A stretch of DNA of 64,000 nt, from assembly GCA_020746105.1 (NCBI GenBank), contig CM036619.1, positions 645,395 to 709,394 of the forward strand, in the 5' to 3' direction. Shown piece after piece: positions 11,211-22,660 of this stretch (position 1 is the stretch's first letter; each line of letters opens with the position of its first letter). A model generated the notes under the pieces. It worked only from the letters and a program-made list of their open reading frames with translations, had not been told where the DNA came from and did not search any database. Source of the DNA: Trogon surrucura. Its lineage: Eukaryota > Chordata > Aves > Trogoniformes > Trogonidae. Both the position numbers and the translations under genes were made by a program.

Positions 11211-11425
11211 TCACAGAATCGGAGATTATCAGGTTGGAAGAGACCTCAAGGATCATCTAACCCAACCCTTTAAGGTAAAGAAACACAGTTTGAACGGGAT
11301 GGCCCAGCACCCCGCCAAGCTGAGCCTTAAAACTGCCTCAAGCTGACGAATCCACCCCTTCTCTTGGAAGACCATTCCAATGTCTAGTGGCTCCCATAGT
11401 GAAAAAGTTTCCTTTGGAGACCCAC
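11211..11425 (-). mobile_element. Old CR1 LINE 3' fragment
   Basis: GATCACAGAATCGGAGATTA, GGTTGGAAGAGACCTCAAGG and a later TTCCAATGTCTAGTGG / GTGAAAAAGTTTCC block match a diverged CR1. It shares the unusual CCTTTAAGGTAAAGAAA string with the repeat at 20255-20535. Confidence 0.75.
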
Positions 11426-12514
11426 CGGCAGAGTTGGGGGAAGAGAAACCACGGCAAGCAGGGAAAGCCCTGCTTAAATCAGATTCTCGAGCTGCCCCGC
11501 AAACACGTGCGGCGCCAACGGAGGGCAAGGGGCAGAGGTGTCCGAGACCCCAAGCTGCTGCCTCGTCCCTTGCCGTGATGCCACAACCTGGTGCTGGGCT
11601 GTGAATAGATCCCCCCTCCCTGCAGCTAAAAAAAAACAACAAAAAAACCCAACCCCAACCCACCCTGCTTTGTTGAGGAGCCGCCCACCTCCCGCTTCTG
11701 TGCGCGAGCAGGCCCGGCTCGTTAAAAGATTACGAGATGTAAAGGCAGAGCGCAGGGCCCCGCTCTCGGCGCCTGCCCAAGCAGGGCAAGGGGGACAGGA
11801 TGGAAAAGAGGGACGGGGCCGGAGAGCAGCGTCCTGAGGAGTGACGGTCCCCCCTGGTGAGCCCCGAGATGGCCCTGCCACCCCTCGCACCGAATTTCCC
11901 CCAGAGAAGGGCGCGAGGGCTCCGTCCTCCAACTGGTTTGAATCCCGGCGCACCCCTCCCGGGACCCCTCTGTCCCAAGCACCTCGGGAGCCGAGCGAAA
12001 CCCAGATGAAAGGAAACCCTCCCCGAAGCGACGACGGGCGGTGGGTCTGGCAGAGAGCCCCTCTCGCCCGGCCGCCCCCTCCGACACCTGCGTCCCCCCG
12101 CCAGCTCCCCCTCCTCGCCCCAAGCGCCGTCCCGCGGCCCACGGAAGGATTAGCCGGCGCAGCACGCGATCCGGCTCCGCCGCTGCTCCCAGGGACCTGC
12201 CAGAAAGAAAGAGCAGCGTCTTCCATGTCAACATTCCTCCTGCTTAGGAAAACACGGCCCCGTTCCCCTGAAGAGCCTATTAAAGAGAGATTTCCTGCCG
12301 GGTGGCGGAGAGAAAGCGGAGGGAGGGACCGCCGCGGCCGGCCAGCATCAGGGATGCGCGATACGACTCATGGACGGCGAGGTCCAGCTTGGGATGGGCG
12401 GTGCCTCCGTGTCTCCAGGGGTCGATGATGCTCCGGAGGTTTGGGAGATGCGGGCAGGAGCGAGTAGAGAGGGCTCCACGTCCTGCCCCCCGCCGCAGCA
12501 CGCGTGAGGGGAAA
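11426..12514. other. Intronic DNA without recognised features
   Basis: GC-rich unique sequence with a short A-rich run near 11629-11650. No supported exon. Confidence 0.4.
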
Positions 12515-13047
12515 CAGCTCAGGCAAGCTGAGTGTTGTGTTCAGTTTTGGGCACCTCAGTATAGGAGGGATATCGAGGTGTTGGAGCGAGTGCAGAAGAG
12601 GGCGACAAAGCTGGTGAAGGGCCTGGAGAACAGACCTTACGAGGAGCAATTGAGGGAGCTGGGACTGTTCAGTTTGAGGAAGAGGAGGCTGAGGGGGGAC
12701 CTCATCACGCTCTACAATGACTTGAAAGGACGTTGTAGAGAGGTTGGTGCTGGTCTCTTCTCACAGGTCATCAGGGACAGAACCAGGGGGAACGGGTTCA
12801 AGTCGCAACAGGGCAAGTTTAGACTGGACATGAGGAAGAAATTCTTCACGGAAAGAGTGGTCAGACCCTGGCACAGACTGCCCGGGGAGGGGGTTGAGTC
12901 GCCATCCCTGGGTGTGTTTAAGTGTCGCTGAGATGGGGTGTTGGGGGAGATGGTTTAGGGGTGAACTTGGAGTGTGGGGTTAATGGTTGGACTCGATGAT
13001 CCCAAGGGTCTTTTCCAGCCTGAACTGTTCTAGGATTTTATGATTCT
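12515..13047 (+). mobile_element. CR1 LINE 3' half
   Basis: The plus strand keeps a near-continuous end of ORF2: [59 protein letters not shown] and [21 protein letters not shown] 3' UTR follows, ending AAGGGTCTTTTCCAGCCTGA and a weak terminal repeat. It is an older subfamily than those near 28 kb. Confidence 0.93.
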
Positions 13048-13123
13048 AAGCACAGGGCCATCCTCCCCCAGGATTTTCCTCCTGCCCCCCGGGATGGTTT
13101 TCCCCACGCCGTCCTGCCCACAA

Positions 13124-13620
13124 GGAATCGCAGAACTAGAAAACGGGTTGGAAGGGACCTCTGAAGGTCGTCTTGTCCAATCCCCCGCAGTGAGCAGGGA
13201 CATCTTAAGTAGATCAGGTTGGTCAGAGCCCCGTCCAACCTGGCCTTGAGTGATCAACCATCTCTCTGGGCAGCCTGTGCCAGCGTCCCACCACCCTGCT
13301 GGTAAAAGTTTTCTTCCTTATACGCAGTCTGACTCTACTCTTTTTCAGTTTAAAACCATTGCCCCTCGTCTGGTCACAAGGGACTCTGCTGACTCTCCCC
13401 CTCTTTCTCATCAGGTGGGTCACGACCCGTTTGTCACCCCCATCAGCACCCCCAAGTCCCTTTTTTACACAGGGCTGCTCTACAGCCCTTCACCCCCCAC
13501 CACCGACACTGGGGGCTGCCCCGACCTGGGCACTTGGCCTTGCTGAACTTCATGAGGTTAAGACCAGCCTGTCCTGGTCCCTCTGGATGACAATCCCTTC
13601 TCTGAAGGACACCCCTTCTC
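13124..13620 (-). mobile_element. CR1 LINE fragment including internal ORF2 part
   Basis: Its minus-strand orientation starts at GGAATCGCAGAACTAGAAAA. The inner part contains CCCCCAAGTCCCTTTTTTAC and TGCTGAACTTCATGAGGTTA, matching the antisense of CR1 ORF2 (around the segment encoding NLMKFN). Sequence between about 13290 and 13420 preserves RVVGRWHRLPREMV on the minus strand. Confidence 0.85.
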
Positions 13621-13819
13621 TGGAGCAAATCGACCTCACGTTCAGTGCATTCTCCTCACATTCAGCACGTTTCCAAAGAACGCCGATTTCTTTCCTTGGG
13701 CTCTAATGGAACAAGATACCACTGCAATAATATGCCTCACAAGCGGTTCCATTGATGGTTGCACGTCCTGATGATCCCAGAGATCTCTCATTGTTCATCA
13801 TCTCACCTTGCACTGCTCT

Positions 13820-14182
13820 GGCTACTGGAAGAGCCTGAGGGGTGACCCCATTCACGTTCATCAATACGTAAAGGGTGAGTGTCAGGAGGATGGAGCCAGG
13901 CTCTGCTCAGGGATGTCCAGTGACAGGACAAGGGGCAATGGGCGCAAGCTGGAACACAGGAGGTTCCACAAAAACATGGGGAGAAACCTGTTGGCTGTGC
14001 GGGTGCCGGAGCCCTGGCCCAGGCTGCCCAGAGAGGGTGTGGAGTCTCCTGCTCCGGAGACTTTCCAACCCGCCTGGACGCGTTCCTGTGGGGCTGCCCT
14101 GGGGGACCCTGCTCTGGCAGGGGGTGGCACTGGGGGATCCCCAGAGCTCCCTTCTAGCCCCGACACTCTGTGATCCTGTGAC
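13820..14182 (+). mobile_element. CR1 LINE 3' fragment
   Basis: Plus-strand CR1 with [60 protein letters not shown] coding and a 3' end at about 14182. With the next two fragments it forms a block that recurs inverted at 61.6-62.5 kb. Confidence 0.92.
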
Positions 14183-14240
14183 TGCACCGCACAGCTCGGT
14201 GCCATCAATGAACCTGCTGAGGGTGCGCTCGCTCCCAGGT
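14183..14240 (-). mobile_element. CR1 LINE ORF2 scrap
   Basis: About 60 bp antisense to CR1 ORF2. The minus strand reads RTLSRFIDGTELCGAV, the degraded form of the polymerase FADDTK region. It lies between two CR1 3' ends and is present in the same position of the inverted copy at 62215-62276. Confidence 0.85.
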
Positions 14241-14289
14241 TTAGTCACACGCTGGAGAGCGGCGAGGAGGATGCTCTACAACGGAGCTT

Positions 14290-14805
14290 CTCATAGAGCC
14301 ACAGAATCGCTCAGGCTGGGAAAGCCCCCTGGGAGCATCGAGCCCAACCGTGAGCCCTGCTCTGCCAAGCTCAGCCCTGACCCATCTCCCCCAGCCCCAC
14401 ATCCCAACGACCTTCCAACACCCCCAGGGATGGGGACTCCCCCCCTCCCTGGGCAGCCTGTGCCGAGCTCTGGCTGCTCTTGCTGGGAAATCCTTTCTCC
14501 TGCTGTCCCATCTAACCCTGCCCTGGTGCACTTTGCAGCCGTTCCCTCTGGCTCTGTCGCTCGTTGCCCGTGAGGAGAGACCAGCCCCGACCTGTCGGGC
14601 AGTTGCAGAGAGTGAGGAGGTCTCCCCTCAGCCTCCTCTGCTCCAAACCCAACAGCCCCAGCCCCTTCCGTCGCTCTTCACAACATTTATTCTTCAGATT
14701 TATTCTTCATCCAATTTATCCTCCAGGCCCTTCCCCAGCTCTGTTGCCCTCCTCTGCACTTTCTCCAGAGCTTCTCCCGGAGCCTCTGGCCACAAAACTC
14801 TTCGT
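14290..14805 (-). mobile_element. CR1 LINE 3' fragment with AT-rich insertion
   Basis: Minus-strand CR1 starting at GCCACAGAATCGCTCAGGCT. Near 14685-14725 it carries an AT-rich stretch (ATTTATTCTTCAGATTTATTC) that ordinary CR1 lacks; the same stretch is found in the inverted copy around 61723-61772. Confidence 0.9.
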
Positions 14806-16734
14806 GAAGGCGAGATGAGTTGTGGCCTCTGCTACTGTAGCCCAGAGCCCTTCTTGCACCGCTTACGGAGAAAATATTTGCATTTTAGAGAGCACAAGCC
14901 ACAAGCGATGCTGCTGCTCTCCCCTCCTTCCGAAGGCAACTGCCCCGGGGAAACTCGGGCTCCGCGCTCGCACCCAAGCCCCCACCACCGAAGGGGAGGC
15001 TTTCACTTTGCCGTTTCCTTTAGAAACAAAGAAATAAATCGTGCGTGTCGCAAGCACAGCGGCCGGGACCTTGCGGTGCTCTCCGGCATGAGCGCCGCCG
15101 CTCTCCTGAGCCGCAGCAGAGGCACCCGAGGCCTCCTCACACCTCTGCAAGGGGCCAGGACTTCTCCTCCGTCCCCACGGCGAGAGCCCGGCCCTCCCCA
15201 CCGCAGCGCTCAGACCCGGGTCGCGTCATTCGCACCCGCTTCACGACAGCCCGGAGAGTCGTTTCGAGCTTGACGGGGCTTCTGCGGTTTGAACTGCGCA
15301 GGACCTCTCTCGTCGAGGGCGAAACCCAAGCCCGGGAGAACCTGGGGGAGACAAAAAGCTCCAGGTGGGGGCCAGCAGCTCCCACACGGCGGCGCGGGTC
15401 GCTGGAAGCCCAGCGGCCACCCCGAGCTCTCGGAGAGCCTCGGTCATTAAGCAAAAAGCAAGACAGGTTTTAATGACCCCTGAGTCCCCTAAAGAAATAT
15501 TCGTCCAGGAACGGGAGCGTCTCCTCCCTCCCCGAGCCGAGCCCGGCTCCGGACGGCGGCGGGACCCCTCGGAGGGGCAGGAGGGTCTCCCGGGGTCAGA
15601 CGGACTCGAGCGCCTTCGAAATCAAGCGTCTGCTCGTCACCCACCTCCACCACGCCTGAGCAACGCGTAATGGCAAAACCCGATGTGGTAGGAAAACCTG
15701 ACGCCGGGAGAGGAAAGAGACGGGACGGACTCGTGCGGGGGCAGGCGAAGGAAGAAAGGGGGTTCGGGGTCGGTTTGCTCCCCAAGAGCCGGCGGCCCGG
15801 GCGGGGGGGGAAGCCGGGGGCCCCCCCGGCTGGGGCGAAGAGCGGCGGCCGTCGCGCCGTGAGCGATTTTCAAGACGCGGCGCCCACGGAGCGGGGCGGG
15901 GGAAGCGAGACGCTTTTCCTAAACAAAAGAGGGATCGCTCCGGAGCTGAGGAAACACGAGAAAGAGCCGCGGTGCCAGAGCGCAGGCAGCGAGCGAGCCT
16001 CGCAGCTGGGCTGGGACGCCGAGGGAAGCGGGGACACGCTCTGGGAGCGGGGGGCCGAGGCCAAGTCCTCTGGCAGCCGCCGGTTCGGTAGCCGGCAGAA
16101 GCCATTAAACGGCGTTTTTGGCCGCGGAGCAAAAGCGACGCGTGGTTCCCGGACGCGCAAACAGCCGCTCGGCAGCGGCTCCGCACGCTCCAGAGCTGCA
16201 GCTGAGCCGCGGCCGCAGGCACGGCCCGGCGCTTCCCACCACGCCGGGGGCCGGCTCGGCTCGGGGACCCCTCCGGGATCTGACCCTTTTTGTCGCCGCC
16301 CAACGGGCTCCGTGTTTCTGACCTGCAGATTTCGGTCCTGAGAGAGCAGCAGATTTTCGGCCCTGAGCCGACAGCACCGTTCCCAAGGCAGGCAGAGCCC
16401 CTTCCCAACGGAGGAGACCCCCTGAGGGTCCGGCCAGGGGATGCTGAGCCCCAGCTCGTCCTGCGTGTCCCCCCACCATGACCCCAAAGGGCCCTCTGAA
16501 AATTCTGCTTGGGGCAGGAAAGGGATGCTCGAGAGCCCCCACGGGCTCCCCAAAACTCAAGGTTTGCTCCTGGGAGCCCAGCAGCACCCTCGCGACTGCT
16601 GCCTTGGGGGAAAGCAGCCCCCCCAAACCCACCTTCACCACCCAACGGTCGAGTGCTGCCCACCCCAAACCACCTGCGGCACGCGGGACCCCGCCTGCTC
16701 GGGGGCTCGCTGAACGCGGGTCGGTTGGTTGAGG
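14806..16734. other. Unique GC-rich intronic segment
   Basis: Nearly 2 kb with no CR1. CpG-rich, especially 15100-16300. Long open frames on both strands are a GC effect. I searched both strands by eye for the SCX bHLH motif (ERDRTNSVN, KLSKIETLRL) and saw none. It could be a CpG island or regulatory domain. Confidence 0.4.
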
Positions 16735-17120
16735 GGGGAAGGAACCCCTGGAGGTCATCCAGAGCCACCCCCTCCCCAGCCAGGAGCTGGCTGTCTGGGA
16801 CTGTGCCCAAAAAGAACCCCGAGGATGGAGACTCCACCATCTCCCTGGGCACCGTGGGCCAGCGCTCGGTCGTCCTCACGGGCAACAAGTGCTTCCTGAG
16901 GTTCTGATGGAATTTCAGGGCTTTTAACTTACGGCCTTCACCACCTGCCCTGGCCACGGAGGCAAAAGACGAGTTGGGCTCCCTCGATTTCCTCCCCACC
17001 AGGGATTTACAGAGGCTGAGGACACCCCTGTCTCCTGCCACCTCAGCCTCTCCTCACACGGGAGACGCTCCGGTCCCTTCAGCACCTTGGTGGCCCCGTG
17101 CTGGCCTCGCTGCCGTCCGT
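16735..17120 (-). mobile_element. Diverged CR1 LINE fragment
   Basis: TGGAGGTCATCCAGAGCCAC, GGATGGAGACTCCACCATCT, TCCTCACGGGCAACAAGT and TCCTCACACGGGAGACGCTC match successive CR1 blocks in minus orientation. It is more diverged than most copies. Confidence 0.75.
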
Positions 17121-17445
17121 CCATGTCAGCACCGGACACCGGCTCTCAGAAATCTCTCCTGGAGGCTAAAAACCTCTGACGGAAACCCAGGGGAGAACTC
17201 CTCAGGGCTGGCTTTCACGCTCTCCGCTCAGGGCCCTCTGTCCCCGAGGAGCCGCGGGGAAGCGGGACTCCCGTCCCAGCCAAGACCCGGGCGGAGCAGA
17301 CGCTGCGCGGGCGCCGCGGCAGAAGCCACCTCGGAGGGTCGCGCTCGGCCATCGCCTCTTCCGCAGCAGCGCGACGCTGTTGCTCACGGCCAGCCCGCCT
17401 TCTCCTTCGCGGGACATGACCACCTCGACCACACAGCTTGGACTG
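17121..17445. other. Intronic DNA without recognised features
   Basis: GC-rich, unique, no supported feature. Confidence 0.35.
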
Positions 17446-17742
17446 TAGAATCACCGAATCACAGAATCATTTAGGTGGGAAAAAATCCAACTGTTGACTC
17501 AGCACTGCCAGGTCACCACTAACCCGTGTCCCTGAGCACATCCAAAGTCCTTTAAATCCCTCCAGGCGTGGGGACTCCAGTGCTGTCCTGGGCAGCCCTT
17601 GCCCGGCTCAGTAACCCTCTCACGGAAGAAGATTTCCCAATATCCAATCTACATCCCCCCTGGTGCAACTTGAGCCCATTTCCTCCTGTCCTGTCGCTTG
17701 TTCCTTGGGAGAAGAGACCGACCCCACCTCGCTACAACCTCA
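17446..17742 (-). mobile_element. CR1 LINE 3' fragment
   Basis: The tail AGAATCACCGAATCACAGAA at 17448 is followed by the GGTCACCACTAACCCGTGTC block typical of one CR1 subfamily. The copy ends where the next CR1 begins. Confidence 0.9.
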
Positions 17743-18215
17743 GAACCACAGAATCACCCAGAGTGGAAAAGAGCTTTAAGGTCATCAAATCCAGCCCTTA
17801 ACCCAGCGCTGACAAGCCCTCGGCTGAACCAGACCCCTCAGCGCTGGCTCTGCCCGACCCTGAAATCCCTCCAGGGACTCCCCCCTGCCCTGGGCAACCC
17901 CTGCCAGTGCCCCAGAGCCCTTTCAGCACAGAAATTCTTCCCCACACCCAACCTGAACCTGCCCTGGAGCAACCCGAGGCCGTTTCCTCTCGTCCCATGG
18001 CTTGTTCCTTGACCAGCCCGACCCCCCCTGGCTGCCCCCTCCTGCCAGGGAGCTGCAGAGAGCCAGAAGGTCTCCCCTCAGCCTCCTCTTCTCCAGCCGA
18101 GCAGCCCCAGCTCCCTCGGCCGCTCCTCCCCACACTCGCTCTCCAGCCCCTGCCCCAGCTCCGTCACCCTTCTCTGGACACGCTCCAGCCCCTCCGTGTC
18201 CTTCTTGCCATGAGG
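17743..18215 (-). mobile_element. CR1 LINE 3' fragment, young subfamily
   Basis: One of five long, nearly alike copies (others at 32208, 34784, 41943 and 58599). Marker blocks are CCAGCGCTGACAAGCCCTCG, CCAGAGCCCTTTCAGCACAG and CGGCCGCTCCTCCCCACACT. It lacks the word GACGGGGA in the CCTCCAGGGACT segment, a small deletion relative to 34784-35272. Confidence 0.95.
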
Positions 18216-18804
18216 GACCCCGCAAACCCTGGGTGCTGACACCCCACAAAGAGTCGCTGCCGGCCCGGCACCCAGGGGTGACTCTCCACGAGGAGGCGGG
18301 AGGCGATGGCGGCAGGTCCCGAGGCTCCCGTCCCTGCCCCGTCCCACCCTGCCCCGCTGCAGAAGGGAGCGAGATTGTTTTGACAGACTCGTCCGTGCTG
18401 GCAGCGACGAGGCCGCTCGCTATCTTCCAGAGGTTTGCAAAGGGGTTGATTATTTTGTTCCAGAGTTTTTCCAGGAATTGAAGTTAAAGTCGAGCGGTGG
18501 CTTTCTGGACAAGCTGTACTACCGGATACGGAGGAACAAAATCGGTGAAGGCCAGCCTGTGAGAGACCGGTGGGGATTTCAATCCTCCGGGTGTCCACAG
18601 AGCTCCCTCGGCTGGAGCTGCAGCTCCCAAGGATCACCCCGCAGCGACTGGAGGACGCCAACAGCCCTTCCCTCCTCCAGCGTCACCGCCGGGCCCTTCA
18701 GCGGCTGAAGCCTGAAGCCCATCAAAACCGAATTTGCAGCGTGGGTGAGCCCTGGTGGTACCTTCAGGCAGCGTCGAGGGAGAAGTGGGGGGATGTAAAG
18801 GCCG
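18216..18804. other. Intronic DNA without recognised features
   Basis: Unique sequence of moderate GC. No exon recognised. Confidence 0.35.
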
Positions 18805-18930
18805 GCAGATGTGGCGCCAGGGATGTGGTGTCAGTGGTGACCTGGCAGTGCCTTGTCAACGGTTGGACTTGACGATCTTAAACGTCCTTAACCTAAAACT
18901 ATTCTGCAAAAAAACTGATTCTATGAAATC
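18805..18930 (+). mobile_element. CR1 LINE 3' terminus
   Basis: GTCAGTGGTGACCTGGCAGT, GGTTGGACTTGACGATCTTA and a degenerate GATTCTATGAAATC end. 5'-truncated to about 125 bp. Confidence 0.88.
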
Positions 18931-20254
18931 ACGACCAGGGCAGCAGGGTCGAGCAGCACCTGTTTGTTTGGTTTGGGGTTTTTTTGGGGGGGGCACTGAC
19001 TGAGGAGCTATTTTGTCACGTTTGTTTATGGCTTGGGAGTTCAACAGGCTTGCTTCTTTTTTTTTTTGCTGCTTTTTTTATCTCCTGATTGTTTTTAATA
19101 CATTAAAAAGCCTCCCGAGAGCTGCAGCGCTCTGAAGGCAAACTTCAAACAACTGTTTCCCCGCCCGGGTCGCCCGTCCACACGCGACAACACACGTCTC
19201 GGGGTAAAGGAGGGCGCTCACGCTGTTTTTCGCTTGAGTCACGCACCCCTTCCCAACGGCCCTGGCTGTCTGGCCACTTCTCCCTCCCTCGCCAGCTCCA
19301 AAGTATCTCCTTTCTGGCTCCAGCTCTTGGGTTTTCAGATACACCCAGCTGACGTGTGCTCAGAGGAATCCTAGCAGGCACAGGCCACTCCGGAGCACCC
19401 TCGGGAGCCCGAGCACGGCAGCAAAACCCAAAGATCCCTTCGAGTGCGTGCGGACAGACGAAACGCCGCGGCTCCGAGCGCCGCCGTAGGCACCAACAGT
19501 CACCACAACAAACCCTGGAATCCTCGGGCTGGTAAAAACCGAGCGAAGCTCTGGCTGGGATCAGTTCCCGAGCTCTCTCCCCATTTTCACACCGCACGCT
19601 CTCCAGCGCAGAGCTGCCAGCGCGGGCAAAACCACGCTCGGGCACCGGCACCGCGGCAGCCGAGGAGCGAGAGACGCGGGGTCAAACGCTGGGGCGAGCA
19701 GCGTTGGGTGGAAACCAGCTTTTGCAAAGCCTTCCTGGCCGGAGACGCGCGCAGCTCCGCTAGCAAGTATCAGCACTGAAACAGGCAGCAAGTATCTGCT
19801 CGAGGAAAACGATCTTTGGGCTGGAGCCTCGGCCCCCCGGATTAACAAACCCACCCCTGCCGGTCCCCCGAAGCGGCCGAGCAGCCGCCTGCTTCCCCCG
19901 CACGCTCGCCAGTCCCCGGAGCACAGCCGAGCCTGATGAAGTGGGACGTTGGAACAGCGGCCAGCGAGCCGGGGCCGGAGACGCGCGTGTCCCCAGACGC
20001 CCGCGCGGGGAGCGGGGAGAGAGCCGGGGCCAGCCCCCGAGGCAGCGACCCCGCGGGGAATGCCCACCCCGCCGGCCAAGGGCCGCGCTCCCCTCGCCTA
20101 CGCCAGGGACACCCTCGGCCCGGATCTGCCGGCAGGCTCGAGGAAGCTGTGGTGACTCGGCGGGGAGCCCGCGTTGCCCGCAGAGCGGCCGGCACGCCAC
20201 GCCACAGCCGGGCCCTGGCAGGGAAAATGGGACGCAGGCGGCGCCGTCAAAATC
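18931..20254. other. Unique intronic segment
   Basis: GC-rich, CR1-free. It includes T-rich runs near 18978-18990 and 19059-19079. CpG density is high around 19900-20250. No supported exon on either strand. Confidence 0.4.
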
Positions 20255-20535
20255 ACAGACAGAAACACAGAATTACCAGGCTGGAGGGGACCTCCAGGAT
20301 CGTGTAGCTGAATGCTTTAAGGTAAAGAAATCCAGTCTACACAAGAAAAGGCAACCTCGACCCCACGAGCGGGCGCTTTCGGCAGCCTCGGCGTGACGCT
20401 GTGCCACGCTGTGAGCACGTAGCCCAATCCTTTAAGGTAAAGAAATCCAGTTTACACAAGAAAAGGCAACCTCGACCCCACGAGCGGGCGCTTTCGGCAG
20501 CCTCGGCGTGATGCTGTGCCACGCTGTGAGCGCGA
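20255..20535 (-). repeat. 115-bp tandem duplication downstream of a CR1-like tail
   Basis: CAGAAACACAGAATTACCAG and GGCTGGAGGGGACCTCCAGG at the left are a CR1-like 3' end. The following segment (CTTTAAGGTAAAGAAATCCA through GCTGTGCCACGCTGTGAGC) occurs twice at a spacing of 115 bp, with very few differences, so the duplication is young. Confidence 0.85.
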
Positions 20536-20715
20536 GGGCAGCCCCTGGGTTTCCAGCAGGATCGGGGTGAAGGAAGCGTGGGGCAGGGGTGGGTGAGCCC
20601 CCCTGTGGCTCCCCGATGGCAGGAGGCCGCTCGGAGAGACGTCGGCTCGCTTCGGAAGGGCCGGCCGTAAGCTGAGCCGCGGCAGAGCCGGCACGCAGAG
20701 GGGGGGAACCGAACG

Positions 20716-20770
20716 GAAAAAAAAAAAAAAAGAAAAAAAAAAAGAAGAAAGAAAGAAAGAAGGAAAGAAA
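20716..20770. repeat. A-rich / (GAAA)n microsatellite
   Basis: Two poly-A runs broken by G, then about five GAAA units. Possibly the decayed tail of a retroposed sequence, but no body is recognised next to it. Confidence 0.9.
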
Positions 20771-21954
20771 AGTTTCCACTCATCAGCCGAAAGTTGTTGT
20801 GGGTTTCTCGCTCTCTCTGGGTCAGGGACCTGATGGTTTCAGGGTATTCGGTGATGTCATTCCTTCCAGAAGGAAAAAGCCTTTCCTGCCCCAACTGAGC
20901 TGCTTTACAAACGCTTTAAATATCAAGTTTGGGGCAGCCAAAAGACAGGGTAACTTAGCTCTCCTTTTTTCTTTCCTTCTTTTTTTTCTGCTCTTACGAT
21001 TGTATCAGCAGCCGTTAATCGGTGCCTTTTTTCCCCTCTGCTATGCACCAGCCTCGTCTGCACCTCCACGACTTCCTAATCCTGACCCGGAGAGAAAACT
21101 CCCGCCGGGATCGGTCCCGCAGAATGAAAAAAGCAGGAAGAGCAGCAGGGGAGGTCTCTAGGCCAGCCTGCCCGATGCCCTTTTTTGGGGGCAAGCCCCA
21201 AGAATTCCAGCCGGGAGGACCAGCTTCGGTGACGACACCTGACCGGAGGCTGGTGGGCTCCGGCTGGGGGGAAGATCACATGGTCTGGGGACCACGCTTC
21301 GATGCAGCAGGTCCTGAGAGCGTCAGCTTTATTCTAAAAAGGCCGTAACTCCGGATGTTCTTGTGATTCACGTCGGTACCTGCAAACCTGAACGTTTGCG
21401 AAGCCTCTGGCACCTCACGGCCGTGAAATCTGCCGGTCGGCGGCGCGTGCGGCAATACGCCTCCCTCTCCCACCATCGCAGCTTTAAACCCGGCGCTTTT
21501 CCACCTCGTCGAATTTCCCCCCCCGCGCCGCCGTCCACATCCTGCTGTCGTGTCCTCTCAGACCCCGCTTCGCCCCCGAACGACACAAATCTCGTCTTTT
21601 CGCATCTCTTCATCTGTAGATTCCCTCCCCCGGGTGACCACTCATCCCCGCTATCCGTCTCTGGAGCTCCTTTTTCCTCTCCCCACGCCTTTTCGGAGCG
21701 GAGCGCTGGAAACGGGGCACGGCCCTGCAGCTGGCGGACCCCACCGAGGGCTGTGGGGCAGCTCATCCCGCTTCCCTCCCTGCCTCCCTCTTCCAGCTCC
21801 TTCCCGACGGCGAGCACAGCAGGAGACAGTTTCACCCAGAACGTTGTTCCTCCGAGCGACTGGTGCCTTGGGAGCCCAGGAAGGAGCGAAGGAGCCCGCG
21901 TTGTCCCTACGGCCACGTCCCTTAGCACACAGAGACAGTTTGTTTCATCAAATC
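20771..21954. other. Intronic DNA without recognised features
   Basis: Unique sequence, less GC-rich than neighbours, with T-rich tracts near 20965-20995. No exon recognised. Confidence 0.4.
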
Positions 21955-22660
21955 CTAGAAGGTTGCTAGAAGGTTGCTCAGGGCCTCATCCAGCCTGGCC
22001 TGGGACATCTCCAGGGAGGGGGCAGCCACAGCCTCGCTGGGCAATCGTTCCAGAGTCTTGCCCCCCTCGCACTGAAGAATTTCTTCCTCAGATTCAATCT
22101 AAATCTATTCTCCTTTAACTTAAATCCATCTCCCCTTGTCCTGTCACTGGACACTTGTTCAAAGTCCCTCCCCAGCCTCCCTGCAGGTTCCTCTTGGTCA
22201 CAAGGTGCCCCCGGAGTCTTCTCTTCCCCAGCTGAGCACCCCCAGCTCCCCCAGCCCGTCCTCGCAGCAGAGCTGCTCCAGCCCCTGGCTCAGCTCTGTG
22301 GCCTCCTCTGGACTCGTCCCACAGCTCCACGTCCCTCTCACGCTGGGGACACCAGCCCTGGACGCAGGGCTCGAGGGGGGTCTCACAGAGCCGAGCCCAG
22401 GGGGAGGGTCCCCTCTGGTGCCCTGCTGGCCACGCTCCTCTGGGGGCAGCCCAGGGCAGGGTCGCCCTTCCGGGCTCACGCCGAGCTCCTCGTCTGGCCG
22501 CAGCCCAAGGGCTTCTCCTCAGGGCTGCTCCCACCCCGCTCTGTGCCCGGGTTGTGTCTGTGCCCGGGACTGGCCCGACCCAGGGGCAGGACCTTGCCCG
22601 GGGACTCGCTGACCCTCCTGCGCTTTGCCCTGGCCCGTCTCTCCAGCCTGCCCGGCTCCC
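21955..22660 (-). mobile_element. CR1 LINE, long fragment
   Basis: The 3' part matches the copy at 52348-52733 (CATCCAGCCTGGCCTGGGAC, CACTGAAGAATTTCTTCCTC, CCTGTCACTGGACACTTGTT). It extends further inwards over the antisense ORF2 C-terminus. The usual 3' tail is missing; sequence near 21957-21975 shows a small AGAAGGTTGCT duplication. 22670-22705 holds three CTGGACGGCTTTGCAGG-like units. Confidence 0.9.

Noticed and set aside
15596..17041. 481-codon minus-strand open frame
   Set aside because: It starts in an old CR1 and continues through CpG-rich DNA lacking stops by chance; residues are Arg/Gly/Ser/Pro-rich without a domain.
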